Origin: Rhodocollybia butyracea
Taxonomy: Eukaryota; Basidiomycota; Agaricomycetes; Agaricales; Omphalotaceae
Direction: 5' to 3'
Length of the DNA: 64,000 nt
Assembly (NCBI GenBank): GCA_015501585.1
Contig: JADNRY010000153.1
Coordinates: forward strand, 62,001 to 126,000
Each line of letters starts with the position of its first letter. The first letter of the stretch is position 1. The position numbers were made by a program, and so were the translations under genes. The notes under the pieces are model-generated. The model did not search any database and was not told the DNA's origin. It saw nothing but the letters and a program-made list of their open reading frames with translations. Shown piece after piece: positions 31,384 through 44,339 of this stretch.

Positions 31384-33689
31384 TCATACTTATTAGTGTA
31401 ACTAGCTATTTTTGACACTTGTGTTTGTCCACTGCCTGTCCATATAAACTCATGGCCAATAGATCCAGAATCTAGAAAGGGGAGAGCACTGAGCAGCTAA
31501 GCAGTCTCTAAGTAGAAAAATATACTTTTGTCTCAGAATAAATACATAATTTATATACTGAGGATAAGGATAATCGAAGTAAATACTACACAAAGTAAAA
31601 TGACATGTTTCATATGTAGACTCGTATGAAGACTCGTATGAAGCTCAACACCATGCACCACATTCACTGACACTGCCTGCAAATCAACATAAATTTTTGT
31701 GGAAGTAGTAAAATTATGTTAAACATGTGTGAAGGTAGTAAGATTATGTTAAAATTGCATGAAACCTCATACAATTTTAACATAATTTTACTATTTGCAC
31801 CAAAATTTATGGTGATTTGCATGCAGTGTGACCACCCATCTGTAATTTCGACTTTGGAACCGTAGATGACATCGAATAAGTAATACTTCACTGAGACATC
31901 GAGGTGTAGTAGTTGCCCATACGGTGTGCAGGGAATACTTCACATCAACATATGGCTTTTAAGTATACGGCATATACATGCTTTTTGACCTTGCCAGTGG
32001 CCACATCGTGATTCCTTAGCTTCTATTTGGATTATGATTCAAGATTCTGACTTTCGATGATGATTTTTCCACCCTTCGATTCACACATCCAAAGTACGCA
32101 AACACTGCCCTTGCTATATCCATAATCATCCGATCCCTCGGTTTAACGGTTCGACCTTCAGCACTAGCCTAGCTTTTGGGAAAAAGATGATAAGCTGCGA
32201 TGCTTGGCAAAAAATGTCCGACTGAATTAGAGTTTGGATGTCTGGGGCTAGATGGACGTAAGGATAGCTTGGAGGAAGGCAGAGAGAGGTATAGCCTAGA
32301 GGTATAGAGAGCTGAGATGGAGGTATAGTAACTAGCACAATTCACAGTAGTCAACTAGCTATTATCAAGACTCAAGACTGCCACTATGCTCGGCCACTCC
32401 TCGACTACGAAAGGAAGTAGTTGTAGATCTGGAGCCTAGAAACAGGACGGCAGCTTGCTGCTTGAGTGGGCCCTGTTACCTGTACTACTTGCGCGCCTCA
32501 GTTGAGAAATTCAAACGTCGGGAAATCTCGGCTGTGTTCGCTTTTGAAGGTGTCTAGGAATCTAGTAAGTAGGACATTGCAACGGGAAGTCATTCAAGCA
32601 TCAATCAGAGAGTAAGTATCAGTACTGTTGTTGTGCAGCAGTATTGTGGAACATCTGCTCGCCGGATACAAGGCTCCGAGTCTCATCCTTGAAGAATCTG
32701 TCGTAGGTATCCGGCGCAGTAGGGACTCGGAGCCGTGAGGCTCCCTCAGGAGATTGGGTATACGAGTGCTCTATATCACTATATACTACTTGGCCTTCAT
32801 ACCTGGCCTTATATACTACAGTACGGGTACTCTACGAGGTATCTACCGGGTCTGTAAGTATTAGTAAGTAGCTTGGTAAGTACATCAGTAAGCTACATCG
32901 GAAGAGTATCAGTGCCGGATTGACATGATGTCATCATCGGCTCGGCGAACTACAACAGAATCCTTTTTGTTTAGACTACATGACTTTCGCTGTCGCATCT
33001 AGCTGTCAGGGAGAAGTATTAGATTGAACTCTTTACCTCTTTTCTTTCAAACTTTCTAGTACTTATCTAGACTTATCTGCGATGAATCTGCCAGTGGGTG
33101 GCGTACTAGACTGCACTATCCCAGCTTCACAAGTTGAGGCGACTACATAGAGTAGATACAGGGAGCGGGTGGATACCTAGTGTACCAAGTTGTGTTCCGA
33201 ATTTTCTTGTCTCGGGTCCCTCCGATTCTTCTTAAGATAATAGTTTAGCATCTCTTTTGAAATCGGGACTTGAATTCGGGACACGGAGTTTGGAAAGCTT
33301 TGAAATGGAGCTCGATGGACTGTTGTGCCAGCGTTGCTATTTTATAGAAAGAAAAGGACGGGAAGCAGGGACAGAGGGAGTCCTACTTGACGAAATTCAA
33401 AATGAGTTTACATAAAATGCACGTGAACGTTACCGATCGCGTGCCAGGTGTGACTAATTTCTGTTACAAATGATCTGTAGTCTGTCTTTACCTCTCTCGC
33501 ACTTCCATATCTCCAGTGATACCCAAGGTACGGAAGTGTCTACTGGAATATGGTCTCGTTGTGCTCACTTTGTCGGTGCTTCAGTTCTGAACGTTGCAAT
33601 GCTTCTTTTACGCAGTGATAAAAAAATTTCCTCAGTTGTTATGGTCAATCTCGAGCTTCGAAGTTGAGGCCTTGAGGCCGAGGGGCAGG
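31384..33689. other. Gene-free stretch with one MITE
   Basis: Apart from the MITE at 31,671-31,828, no coding frame or RNA gene is supported. Around 32,640-33,130 a composition shift with TATATAC-type boxes and CT-rich tracts could be an old LTR, but I could not define its ends. Confidence 0.4.
31671..31828. mobile_element. CACTA-like MITE, 158 bp
   Basis: Long imperfect inverted repeats of about 65 bp begin CACTGCCTGCAAATCAACAT and, from the other end, CACTGCATGCAAATCACCAT. They are flanked by the 3-bp duplication TGA (31,668-31,670; 31,829-31,831). CACTG ends with a 3-bp duplication fit the CACTA/CMC superfamily. Confidence 0.8.
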
Positions 33690-34950
33690 GACATTTGAGG
33701 GGCAGAAACCTGGAGACGCTTGAATGTACCTTTTACATTATGCTAAAGTCCTTACGTGTTTCAAAGCCGAAGGCGTTGGTTAATGAGACTGCGGATGCGG
33801 AGGAGGTGGTAGGGAGGCCGCAGCATCGGAGAAAGGGTATTGAGAGATTGAGAAGTGGGCGTCGAGATCAACGTGCTTGCTGCTGTGGATGTTTATCCAT
33901 ATGTCAGGGTACGTCATGTCATTCTTTCGCAGATGGAAACATATGCAGCCCTTTTGTCGGTCTGCTCAACTCTGTCTTAGGCGATGTTGAACCCGAAAAT
34001 GTCCCATGGCTCAAAAGCGTCGAAATATTCCTTGATCCGAGTGCCGGACAAAGATTCTCTACTGCTGTATACCCTTCCTCCTCTTATCGTGACACTAGTA
34101 GTAGTAGACTACCTTTCTGGGAGAACCTCATCAGTCTCGCACCGTCGCTGCAATCCGTCGCCGTCCACCAACACTCACAACCTCTGCACCAGCTCCCGGT
34201 ACCCTAGGCAAACCTCACAAACCTCACGCGCACGCGACACCTTGTGACGCCTCCCGTCTTATGGTCTCGAAGACCTATACCTCTCAGCCCGCCTCAAATC
34301 CCAATCCATCCTTATCTCCGTCTCGGCTTAAACCCATGCACGATGGTACAGAACCGGTTCGATCCATAATGCGAGATTCCTTCTGCGCCAATCGTGGATG
34401 ACGTACTTGTCCGGCGGCTCACTGTCGGTCTTGTGGCATCTGATGTCAATGTCGACGCAGGTACCGTTACCCCTTCCTCCCTCTGCCTCCGCTTCGAAAA
34501 GCTTGTCTTACCATTATGCAGACGTGTTTCTGAGGAAGCGCTGTTAGCGTTCGCCCGGTCTCAACCCAGCACTACTTTCGCTTTGGTGGGCTCTTCCGCA
34601 TCCGCCCGCATCCAAGCCGTTGCCCTAAAACACCTCGATGTGCGCTTCGTCTGCTCCAGCGACAAGCAGGTTCAGGATTCCTCCTCCCTTGGCGTCAGCA
34701 ACCCGCAGCATGAGCCGCACCAATATCCATCTTTATCTCGTCTTCTATATTGTCTTCTATCCAGGACCTTGGTCAGGAGGGTATTCTCGTTAGTTGGGGG
34801 TATCCTGTACAGGACAGTCCGACTCCGTATATAGATGATGTCGTCGATTTTCTCTGCGCTGCCTCCCCAGTTCCGCTTTCTACTTGTCCTCTGTCCAGTG
34901 TCCGAATCCTCGTTTGTGTTCATCGTATAATCCATGCCCCCTGGCCACCC
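33690..34950 (+). pseudogene. F-box/LRR-like gene remnant, copy A
   Basis: It is homologous to 44,560-45,490 (shared GAGACTG(C/T)GGATGC(G/A)GAGGAG and the stretch around ATATGTC(A/T)GGGTACG). Coding-like pieces such as NVPWLKSVEIFLDPSAGQRF and WENLISLAPSLQSVAVHQHS resemble the C-terminal region of basidiomycete F-box proteins. No continuous frame or complete F-box is found in this copy. Classification rests on the F-box motif in copy B. Confidence 0.35.
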
Positions 34951-35261
34951 AAAACCTTCTTCGTAATATGTATTAAGAGCACATCCGAGTTAGGGCATTG
35001 ATTGACCCTGCGAGGATTGTTTCTTGCTAGTGTTTTTGCATAGGTGAGCTGAGGTTAGATAACTAATTTGTTTGTAATTCATATGTCAAGCAACGAAGAA
35101 ACTTGTTTCATTTTTGGTCAGGGTTTACTTTCGAACTGCGTCTCTTTAGATTTGTCTCTTCTCGTGAAGTTGTTTGAACTGTTCCCAAGGTAACTTAATT
35201 GAGCAATAGAAACACGGCAAAACTCGCTTTACCACGTCAGACGCACCCAAGGCTACACGCC

Positions 35262-36067
35262 TTATTCGTTCATAGGTACACCCGGCACATTTGGCTCCCT
35301 AATTATGATATCCATCACAGCCTTCCCTTCCCTCCCAGCCTTGCTCAAGTCAAACTTGAGCCTATCAATTTCCTTGACCCCATAGCGTTTATACAATCCT
35401 GTCGCACTACCCAACGACTCCACGTAGACCTTAATACCTTCGTTATCTGCAATGTGGAGTACGTCGTCCATGAGCGCGTTGGCAGCACCTTGGTTTTGGT
35501 AGCTCGGGTGGGTACAGAGAAGACCCAGAACTAGCTCCCAACATGTAGGCTAAATGCATAAGGAGATGATCGCCTGAGTATCTTACCTAGCATATGTTCA
35601 GTATCCCATTTATCACTCACCTGCTTCATACCACGAAAAAACTCATTCCACATCTCTTCATCGGCTCCCTCCGGCGGAGTCAAAATATGCTTTCTCGCGA
35701 AGCTCATCGCCCTCATCTCCAAACACCTTGAATACCTTAAACCCCTCGTCGAATCCCTTCATGCCCTCAGGCACAGGGCCCCACCGGATAAAACCTACAA
35801 GATCTCTAGTTCCATTATCCACAAGTTTGAATTGCTGAGCCTTAGGACCAGCGAACCCTAATAAAGAACGCTTGTAGACCATTCGCGCATGCTGTCGAGG
35901 GAAGGAGGCCAGAAGTAGTCAAATGGGTTTAACTGAATGCGGCGAGGTATGTTGATGCCATTTGTGGAACATCGGTGGGGGTGCAGCGGGAGAGGGTGAA
36001 TCGTGAGTGAGGCTGTCTCTAATTCTGAGCTGGAGGGAAGGGAAGAGGTGAAGGGGAGTCGGGTCAT
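35262..36067 (-). pseudogene. GNAT-type N-acetyltransferase, frameshifted
   Basis: Reading on the minus strand: FDYFWPPSLDSMRE, then FKLVDNGTRDLVGFIRWGPV, then LTPPEGADEEMWNEFFRGM. An intron (about 35,529-35,583) joins HMLVLGLLCTHPSYQNQGAA to NALMDDVLHIADNEGIKVYV. The block LLCTHPSYQNQGAANALM is the acetyl-CoA binding motif A, and the GLYKRYG segment matches the LYxxxGF motif B end. Acetyl transfer from acetyl-CoA is the family reaction; the substrate is unknown. Two frame changes (near 35,880 and near 35,700) have no plausible introns, so the copy looks recently broken. Confidence 0.6.
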
Positions 36068-36144
36068 GTTTATGAACTTGGAGTACGCCTAGGGAAGCGA
36101 GTTTAAATACACACCTGGGCATGCCCGAGTCATTTGCGTGCTCG

Positions 36145-36892
36145 GCAGCGGAGTGCCTAGAACCGGCATGCTCAAGATCAAAGACTTCGAAACCGACATG
36201 CCCATGTTCTCGCACCAAGCCGATAATCTAGCACCAACGGTATATTTCCGTACTATCTCTCTGCGAAGCTCAAACGTGCCAATGTTGGTTGACATATGTG
36301 TTCCAAATCCCTCATCTTTAGATACTATCCCTTCTTGGTACTCAATTTCGTCGCTATAGTCCCTCGGTGCCCACAAAATAAACATCGAAACAAGCAATGC
36401 ACCCATTCAAGGCACATTCGCCGCTAGCTCACTTCTGAATCTCACAACTAGCAACTCAAGCATTCGCGTATCTGCATTCTTGCAGGTTCCGACATCGCTA
36501 GCTTCTCGGACTTGTCGATGCAATCTACAAACGGGTACGTATGCACACTGTTTCTCTTTTATCATCTATGTACAACTCTTACAAACTCTTCTTTATCTTC
36601 GCAGTCCCATCGTAGCATCTATGATCCTGTCCTCGAAACCTTACCATCTCTCAGCATCGACCGTAGCTGTAGCCTCAACCTCATCCCCTCCCATCGAATG
36701 TGGAGGCAACTTTTCTATCACTGCTACAACCGACAACGCACCGCTCTTAGGCTTGCAAAGTCAACGGGTGTCGCTACGGGCAAGGTCAGGTTTCGCCTTA
36801 CTAGAGCCCACAGGCATGGTCACAATGGTATCCGCAGAGCTAGGAGACATAGAGAGAAGAGTCTTGCGGTGACTTTGGCTGGTGCTAAAAAC
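36145..36892 (+). pseudogene. DUF7330-like gene, copy B, truncated and frameshifted
   Basis: It starts in what is exon 2 of the intact gene (LKIKDFETDMP, ISLRSSNVPM) and continues with INIETSNAPIQGTF. A 1-base loss near 36,483 (TTGCAGGTTCC versus CTGCAAAGCTCC) shifts the frame. The last exon keeps IECGGNFSITATTDNAP and then diverges. Exon 1 is absent here. The homologue of the upstream DNA lies instead at about 46.3-47.17 kb. Confidence 0.8.
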
Positions 36893-36976
36893 TAAATCCA
36901 CACCTGAGATGATATTAGCGATGGTTAGATGTAAATATATGGCTTCTATCCGAATACCGGGTGCAAGTAGGTGCAA

Positions 36977-37255
36977 CTAGATGAAGGAGATGGGATGTAT
37001 GTAGCAGTACGAGTAGATGTCGAGCGTATGTGTACAATCTCGAACGAGGAAATAACTTACAGTTTGAATTTGAATCTTTGAAGGGGAGGCCGGGAAGGAT
37101 TTAAAGTCGAGTAATACTACGGGTGATTCGCGATCGGGAGGTCTGGATGAATTGAGATGCAAAGGGCGCTGGTTTGGTGCGGGCAAATGATAATCAATAA
37201 TGAGTTGTCTGCCGCATATTGGACATGTATTTGATGAACGTTTGAGCGACGACAT
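36977..37255 (-). CDS. Small Cys-containing hypothetical protein, copy B
   Basis: It starts at ATG 37,255 with MSSLKRSSNTCPICGRQL, a CPIC knuckle that would need a second Cys/His pair to bind zinc; none is obvious in the frame. The N-terminus is conserved with the copy at 7,365. Downstream sequence is likely intronic or decayed. Confidence 0.25.
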   Translation of the reverse strand: MSSLKRSSNTCPICGRQLIIDYHLPAPNQRPLHLNSSRPPDRESPVVLLDFKSFPASPSKIQIQTVSYFLVRDCTHTLDIYSYCYIHPISFI

Positions 37256-38348
37256 TGAATTCGAAAGGGATGGGAAATGAACATAATAAGAACTAAGCAA
37301 AGATGGAGGTGGAGGAAGAGCCAATAGCAGTGAAATACCAATGATTAACGTACGACCTTTTCGTGTGATACCCCCAGAAAAAACGACTCGACGACGACAA
37401 CTTCGACTGCTGATCCTCGTGTACACACGAACTCATCCCCGCATCTATGCTCCGTGTTTTGTCTTCTGTACCCGGTTCTTGAGCTGATGTTGTCCCTATG
37501 TTCTGTGCTGGAAAAGCCTGTGACCAGCATGATTTGAGGGTGAGTTGTGAAAAACGCTGAGGTTGCGGCCGGCGGGTTCATTTGTCGGAATACACGAATT
37601 CCTTCGAGATCGTAACGGCGTTGACGCAAGATGAACATGTATTGAAAAAAAAGTTGATCCGGGCGCCAAAGTGATCACAAAAGGCGCCCATGCGCCCATG
37701 TGTTCAAGCGGCCTCGCTTCCATGTCAGAGATGTCGTTTCGTATCTTAGTCCCTGCGGAACTGCAGCCATCGACGGTGCGCAATCTTAACCAAGCAGCAA
37801 CCAAATAGTTCTCCCGCCAGGTGCCTTCCAATAAAGATAAGAAGTGTTTAACCTGGTAGATAAGTGTCAAGGCCAAGTCAAGGCTAGTGCTGCAACGGAA
37901 AAAGGAAATTCCTGGCAAACATCGGTAGCAATCGCAAAGACGCAAGCTCAACGTCAGCTCTGGGCAGGAATATTGAAGCTTGAATAAGCTGTAACAACGG
38001 TGTGGTGCATTTGTTTTGTCAACACGGATCTATCTCACACGGCGGTCACTACGTATGACTTCGCCGAGAAAGCGCAGACGACTTGATATCATTTGAGCTG
38101 TCATATCAGTATAAATTATGAAGGCACTAACAACCTGCCTTGAGGCCAAAAGGTTCGCCAAGAACCTGGATTGCTATACGCAAGTTCCTTTTGGTAGTTA
38201 ATGTGAGCCAATGACATGATACATACGCTATCTCCGAGGTTCACATGACACAAATCTCCATTCAATCCACGATCTGTATTAAGGTCAATTGCGTGCGAAA
38301 TCGATGGGCAATGAAATTGTTTGCCATTGCTCCTTAACTTCCCCCATC

Positions 38349-41300
38349 ATGTCGCAACCTGAGCGTTCACGAAAACGAGATAAGTTCCTTCAAATCTTCT
38401 GCTTGGGCCCATCGCGAGCAGCATCGCCGGACCCGTCCATAGGTACGTTGATGAATAGATAAGCCCAATTACATACTAAATCGACTCGAGGATTCGCACA
38501 ATCCCGACCTGAATCGCCGTCTCCGTGGAAGATGGCATCCAGTGGTGCACAGCTTGTGCTCAATGGCTTGGACAGGTGCTTGGATGGCGTACCGATTGCA
38601 AGTAATGTAGTTGGAGCGATAAATGTCCTCATGGAGATTGCCAACGTGAGTAGCTTGAACGTTATGGCTGCAATATTTACATTAAATATTGGATAGACCG
38701 TGAAAGATAACAACAAGGATCTTTCTCAGCTTTGTGATCTTGCAAAGAGACGTCTGGAAACTGTGGATTCTAAACTTAGTGCAACCAAGGTGTCCTCGTG
38801 CGTAATCAGTTTCAATACCATGTTCGGCTATTACATCGATGTCTAAGTACTTACTTGTATACAGGGATTTACAGTCTGCTGCTGAAACATTTGCAAAGTT
38901 TGTCACACGGCTACCCATCACTTGGTCTGAATGATAAACTTTGGACAGGTTTCTTGTGGACGAGCTTCACGCCATGCAAAATATTCGTGGTAGGCAAACA
39001 TGGAGAACTGTGATCGAAAGTTCCGAGAATAGAGCCAATATTGCCCGTTTTTTTGAAGAAGATCCAGGAACAAACAACTACATTCCAAGTCAGTGGTCGT
39101 AGTATTTCATTGCCATCCGTACTAACGAAGTATCCTCCAGTTGGATATCTTGCTGTGCATTGAACGGAACTTGGAAGGTATTAAAGACAATATTGAGGTA
39201 GGTAAAAGCATCTAGCCTGGATCAATTGAGCTAATGCACAAGATAGCGGTTACTCATGAACAATTGGGTTCGTTCTAAACATGCAGAATGGAATATTTCG
39301 CCAACAGACGTTGATCCTGGATCAATTGATCAAAGTCTGTGCACCGATGGAACCCGCCAGTCTGTGCTTGAGAAAATAAAGACCTGGGCCTCTGACCCGT
39401 CCTCTTCACCTGTGTTTTGGATGGATGGCGAGGGTGGATCCGGAAAATCGACTATTTCTCGGACTATCGCGCATTACTTTGACACGACAAAAGGTCTTCC
39501 ACATCCAATTACATTTTTCTGCTCTCGCAAATTCCAGGATGCAAGTCGACAAGTTTACATCATACCAACCATTGTATACCAGCTTTGTTGGCAGTCAAAA
39601 GCATTTTCATTGGCTCTTTGTCGTACGCCAACTGAGTTGGCTATGGAAAATCTCTCAAAACAAATGAGTGACCTATTTGCCCAACCATGGAAGGCGGCCA
39701 GACAGGCCCGCTCCCCTGATCTTCCACCTGTGCTTGTGATTGTGGATGCACTTGACGAGGTTGAGCAAGAGGGCGGATTCAAATTTCTTGAAATGCTGTT
39801 GGAAACACTGGCAGTACAGAAGCAGCATTTACAGGGTATCAAGTTTCTGATCACCAGCAGGCCTGATCCACGGTTGAAGAAACTCTGTGGGTCACTCTCC
39901 TCTGATGCGGTGTGTGAGTTGTATACCATTCCCAAAGAAGAGGTGGAAAAGGATATTCTCAAATACCTTGAGAGTGAAATGCATGAGATGAGGAGCAATG
40001 ATGATAATAACGTTCTGGAGGACATTGCTAGGCACGCTGATGGGCTTTTTATTGCGGCAGCCACGGCAATACGGTACTGCAAACAAGACAGCCGGCTCAC
40101 TAGGACTGAACAACTGCGCTTCCTCAAGAAGCTTGTTGGGAGTTGGTCTGACAATACCACAGGTATGGATTTGGTAGACAGCATGTACCAACAGGTGTTG
40201 GCAGATCTGTTTGTCCCCATATATGATGCTCCAGATGCATTTGATCCTCGACGGGATATTCTTCATTCAATACTCTGCACCGAGGAACGAGTATCCGTAG
40301 CGGGACTTGCAAAAATACTTGGTCATGATTTGGGACATATTGAAGAGATCCAGGAGACAATTTGCAAAGTGCTAGAATGCCTTCATGCTGTCTTAAGAAT
40401 TTCAGATGGAAAAATTGAATGGTACCATACATCATTCTTGGACTTCATGTTCAGCAAAAAGCGTTCCAATTTTGTCTATCGGAAACAGCAGATGGACTTA
40501 CATTGTGACATAGACAACCAGCATAAATTCCTCGCTCGCCGCTGCTTCCAAGTGATGCAGTCATCCCTTAGATTCAATATATGCAGCCTTGAATCTTCTT
40601 TCCTACCTGACAATGAAGTGGAGAACCTTGCAGAACGGGTACACAAGGAGATTAGTGAAGGACTTGTTTATGCATGCCTATACTGGGCAAACCATTTGAC
40701 ATCTGGTCAATACAATCAACCTGACCGGAACAAAGTCAAGAAGGAGCTTGAAAACTTCCTGAGAAACCAACTCTTGTTCTGGATTGAGGTAATGAGCTTG
40801 CTGAAGGAAGCTTCACGGTGTGGAGCAGCTTTAAGCAACATTCGCTGGTGGCTTAAAAATGTAAGTAGACCAGGTTTAAATGTGGCATATTTGAACTTAC
40901 AGAGATCTAGGCAGAAAATGAGCAGCAGTTATTGTCAGATGCCTATGATGCAGTGAGATTGACATTGTCTTTCTTCGCGCATCCTACAAGCAACTACACA
41001 GCACATCTGTATATATCATCTTTGGCTGGAAGCTCACCTGGGTCAAAGCTATTAACACACTGGAGGAATCAATTTCGGGATATTCCGCTGATTGAGTTCA
41101 ATGGTACAGCCGAAGTAGAGTTGATGAGCTTGACAGGACACACAGAAACTGTTGTATCAGTGGCATTCTCTCCGGATAGCCAGCAGATTGTGTCTGGGTC
41201 ATATGACACGACTGTGAGAATTTGGGATGGGCAGTCTGGCAGGGAAATCCAAAGATTGGAAGGCCACACTGACCCGGTCAGATCAGTGGCATTCTCTCCT

Positions 41301-41963
41301 GATAGCCAGCAGATTGTGTCTGGGTCAGCTGACAAGACTGTGAGGATTTGGGATAGGCAGTCTGGCAGGGAAATCCAAAGGTTGGAGGGCCACACTGACT
41401 GGGTCACATCAGTGGCATTCTCTCCTGATAGCCAGCAGATTGTGTCTGGGTCAGCTGACAACACTGTGAGGATTTGGGATAGGCAGTCTGGCAGGGAAAT
41501 CCAAAGGTTGGAGGGCCACAGTAACTTGGTCACATCAGTGGCATTCTCTCCTGATAGCCAGCAGATTGTGTCTGGGTCAGCTGACAACACTGTGAGGATT
41601 TGGGATAGGCAGTCTGGCAGGGAAATCCAAAGGTTGGAGGGCCACACTAACTTGGTCACATCAGTGGCATTCTCTCCTGATAGCCAGCAGATTGTGTCTG
41701 GGTCAGACGACCAAACTATGGCCATATGGGACAGTATACAAAGTCCCCTTGAACCACTCTCATGGTGCATTGGCCAAAACTCTTGGTTAGTATCTGTTTC
41801 TGATTCTGCACCGCTCCTGTGGCTTCCTAGCTATCTCCATCCTGGACTTTACACCCCCACAACTTCTCTCATTATAAACCGTAATGGCACCACCAAAGTG
41901 TCATTTGCTAATTCTAAACTTGGGATCCACTGGGCTGACTGCTACACTCCTCAATATGACTGA
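38349..41963 (+). CDS. NACHT-WD40 STAND protein B (5 WD40 repeats), frameshift in N-terminal exon
   Basis: The start is ATG 38,349 (MSQPERSRKRDKFLQIF). A 48-nt intron not present in copy A can be read at about 38,442-38,489. Later introns match copy A. The long exon (from about 39,247) has P-loop GEGGSGKST and Walker B VLVIVDALDEVEQEGG, then the intact linker NICSLESSFLPDNEVENLAE, then after an intron near 40,861-40,911 five WD40 repeats. In the N-terminal helical exon a run of seven T (39,048-39,054) replaces the six needed for the frame, giving RFFEEDPG in place of RFLKKIQEQ. Translation could restart at Met 39,256 just before NACHT. Family role: cell-death and recognition switch. Five repeats cannot close a seven-bladed propeller. 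Confidence 0.8.
41126..41730 (+). repeat. Array of 5 WD40-coding repeats, 126 bp each
   Basis: Repeats 2-5 are almost identical in DNA, including LEGHTxLVTSVAFSPDSQQ and IVSGSADNTVRIWDRQSGRE. The outer repeats match the outer repeats of copy A (LTGHTETVVS; SGSDDQTMAIWD). Interior units appear lost or homogenised by unequal exchange. Confidence 0.9.
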
Positions 41964-44339
41964 CCCTCCAAAAATTCATGAGCTGTGTTACTGTAGTATG
42001 TAATATGCTTATCCATGTTTTACCGTAGGCTTCTAGTAACACTGCTCAGCGCAATTTGTACCAGAGATTCTAGCTATCCGAGTGATGTCATAAGCAAAAC
42101 CCACGATCCAAATAGGCGACTCGGAGTCTATGTGCCCGGGGAGGTCCCCCGGAAGAGGAAGAGCAGATCGATGAGCCCATAGAGGATGGCATTAAACCCA
42201 CAAAGTAAAATTGAGAACTGTCCTTGGCAGATGAGCAGTTGCCATGTTTGAGAACCGAACTCGCTTGCCGTTGTGTCGTCGGAAGAACATTGTGTCTGGT
42301 CTGCCAAAGAAGTGCGTTTTGAGATACTGTAGGACATTAAGGGAAAATGGTTTGTTTTTATAAGGAATATTAATAAATGTCGGGACCATGCATATCTTAA
42401 CAGCAGTTCAAAAATTGAGCTCTGTCCTTCCCTGGATACATCATAGACCGTGTTTGCCGTGCTGCGCATTTTTCTTGAAAGACGCACGAGCAGTAAGCAG
42501 GGCGAGTCATGTGGAGTGATACAAGGTTATCCAACTTGGGAATGCAGATCACGGAAAGATCTGATTGAATAAGTCTCAAAGTCCAAGAGTATCCCAACGA
42601 TCAAATAAATACAAGGGCGGGGCACTGGTTAGTGATCCAGTGAATTACAGCCATCCTTACCATTTCAAGCCCAAGTCCGGGGCTGAATCATGAATCATAT
42701 CTTTGGGGGAGTTCATCGCAGTACGCCGTGGAGATTAGTCAGTGGGATTAGATAGATACTTGCTTGTGTGGTAGAGCGGATGCCAGAATGAAACAAGGAC
42801 TGAAAGACAATTACGAGTATTTGTGTCGTGTCTACACCTTTTGAACACTTGTTTGGACCCAGAGCCCGGAGGGGTGGTGTAACTTGATACTTGATATACG
42901 CATATGCTTTGATGAAGATCACTCCATGATAGAATACAACAAGGCTTTTGCTGCACAGGAGTGACAGAGCAATTTTTGCCAAAGGAATTCAGACTGGACA
43001 GCGGACACAACGGCGAACTGCCCTCGATAGACAGAGCTTTGACGGTCCATAGCTGTCCCACATGCTTCACGCGTGCAGCTCAGTCTATCCTCGCGTGAAA
43101 GCTAAAAAGAAGGATCTGGTGAACTTGTGTTGAACGAAATATGTTCTACGACGGTGGCTCTGAATGGTTAATCGGAAGTTTCTATGTGCAAGTGGCAGAA
43201 GCGACACTAGTGCCACACAAGGGAATGGTGGATGTGATGGTGGTACCGTTTTAACAACAGATGAGTCCAAACACTAAGCTTATGAATTAATTGATTCTGA
43301 GTCGTTCCTTCGCCGCTCCGGTAATGCGCCTCCAAATAACCCAACCCAAGACCCAACCCCAACCAGTTACTTGTGGCTAGGTGAAAAATATTTTTTTGCG
43401 GTGGCTAATTATAAAGTCAAAGACGGTAAAAGGATCTTACTGGAAGGCCAACCGCCAACCAAACATTTCAGTCTTCAAACCTAGTTCAAACTCGGGGGAT
43501 CGGCGTGTTAACTCTAGATTGGAATTCTCATGAAGTCCTTTCGGCTGTATTTCACTCTGGTCCAGAGCTCAAGCCAAATACCCAGTTTCCACAGTACCTA
43601 GTGTAATTGCAGTCAATGCACCCACTTGCGTCCTCTGCCAGCCATCAGCATGAGAGAATAAGGATGACAGAAACAAAGTATAGTAGAAAATTGACGCCAT
43701 CTTTTATGAGCTCGAAGCAAGTTCAAAGTTTGATAGTGAAAAAAGACTTGGAGATGAATTTTAATGCCAGTCTAATGTTGGTTGCTAGCTTTCTAATTTC
43801 AAGCTTCAAGGTTTGTTCTACGCTAGCTCGAGCGTTGACCACTTCTTTGCACTTCTTGAAACTGTTATTCAATAGACGGGCCGGAAATCAATTGCACGTG
43901 GTCTTGCCTCTGGCTGAGGCTGTGCCACCTTTTTTGTCTCTTTTTCCGATGCCTGTCTGTTTGACCATTGACCGCCCTCTCAAGCTCAAGACTATCACGT
44001 ACCGACATTTTAACGCGAGATATTCACTGTTGCCACTTTAGCTTTGACTTCGACTTTCGTTCCTGGGCTCGTTCACTTTTCCTTCGCAACGATGATGATT
44101 AGTTGATGTATAGCTGCACCTACTGGATGTCATATGGTCAGTTTTTATCCCTCCGTGCTTTACACTGCGGGAAGGGGTTGTGAGTCTGATGTTACAATTT
44201 ACCTTCTTGTATTGCTTACTTGAACGTGCCTAGACATTTTAGCTCTTGAGGCTTACGATCCTTTCAAAACTAATGTTCTGTTCATCCGTTCCAGTCACAC
44301 GTTACATGTTAAACCCCACACTATCATCTGCTTCCTTGC
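41964..44339. other. 3' flank of NACHT-B, then gene-free DNA
   Basis: About 41,970-42,490 matches the 3' flank of NACHT-A. Beyond it no conserved frame, RNA or repeat structure is evident. Open frames here lack family resemblance. Confidence 0.4.
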
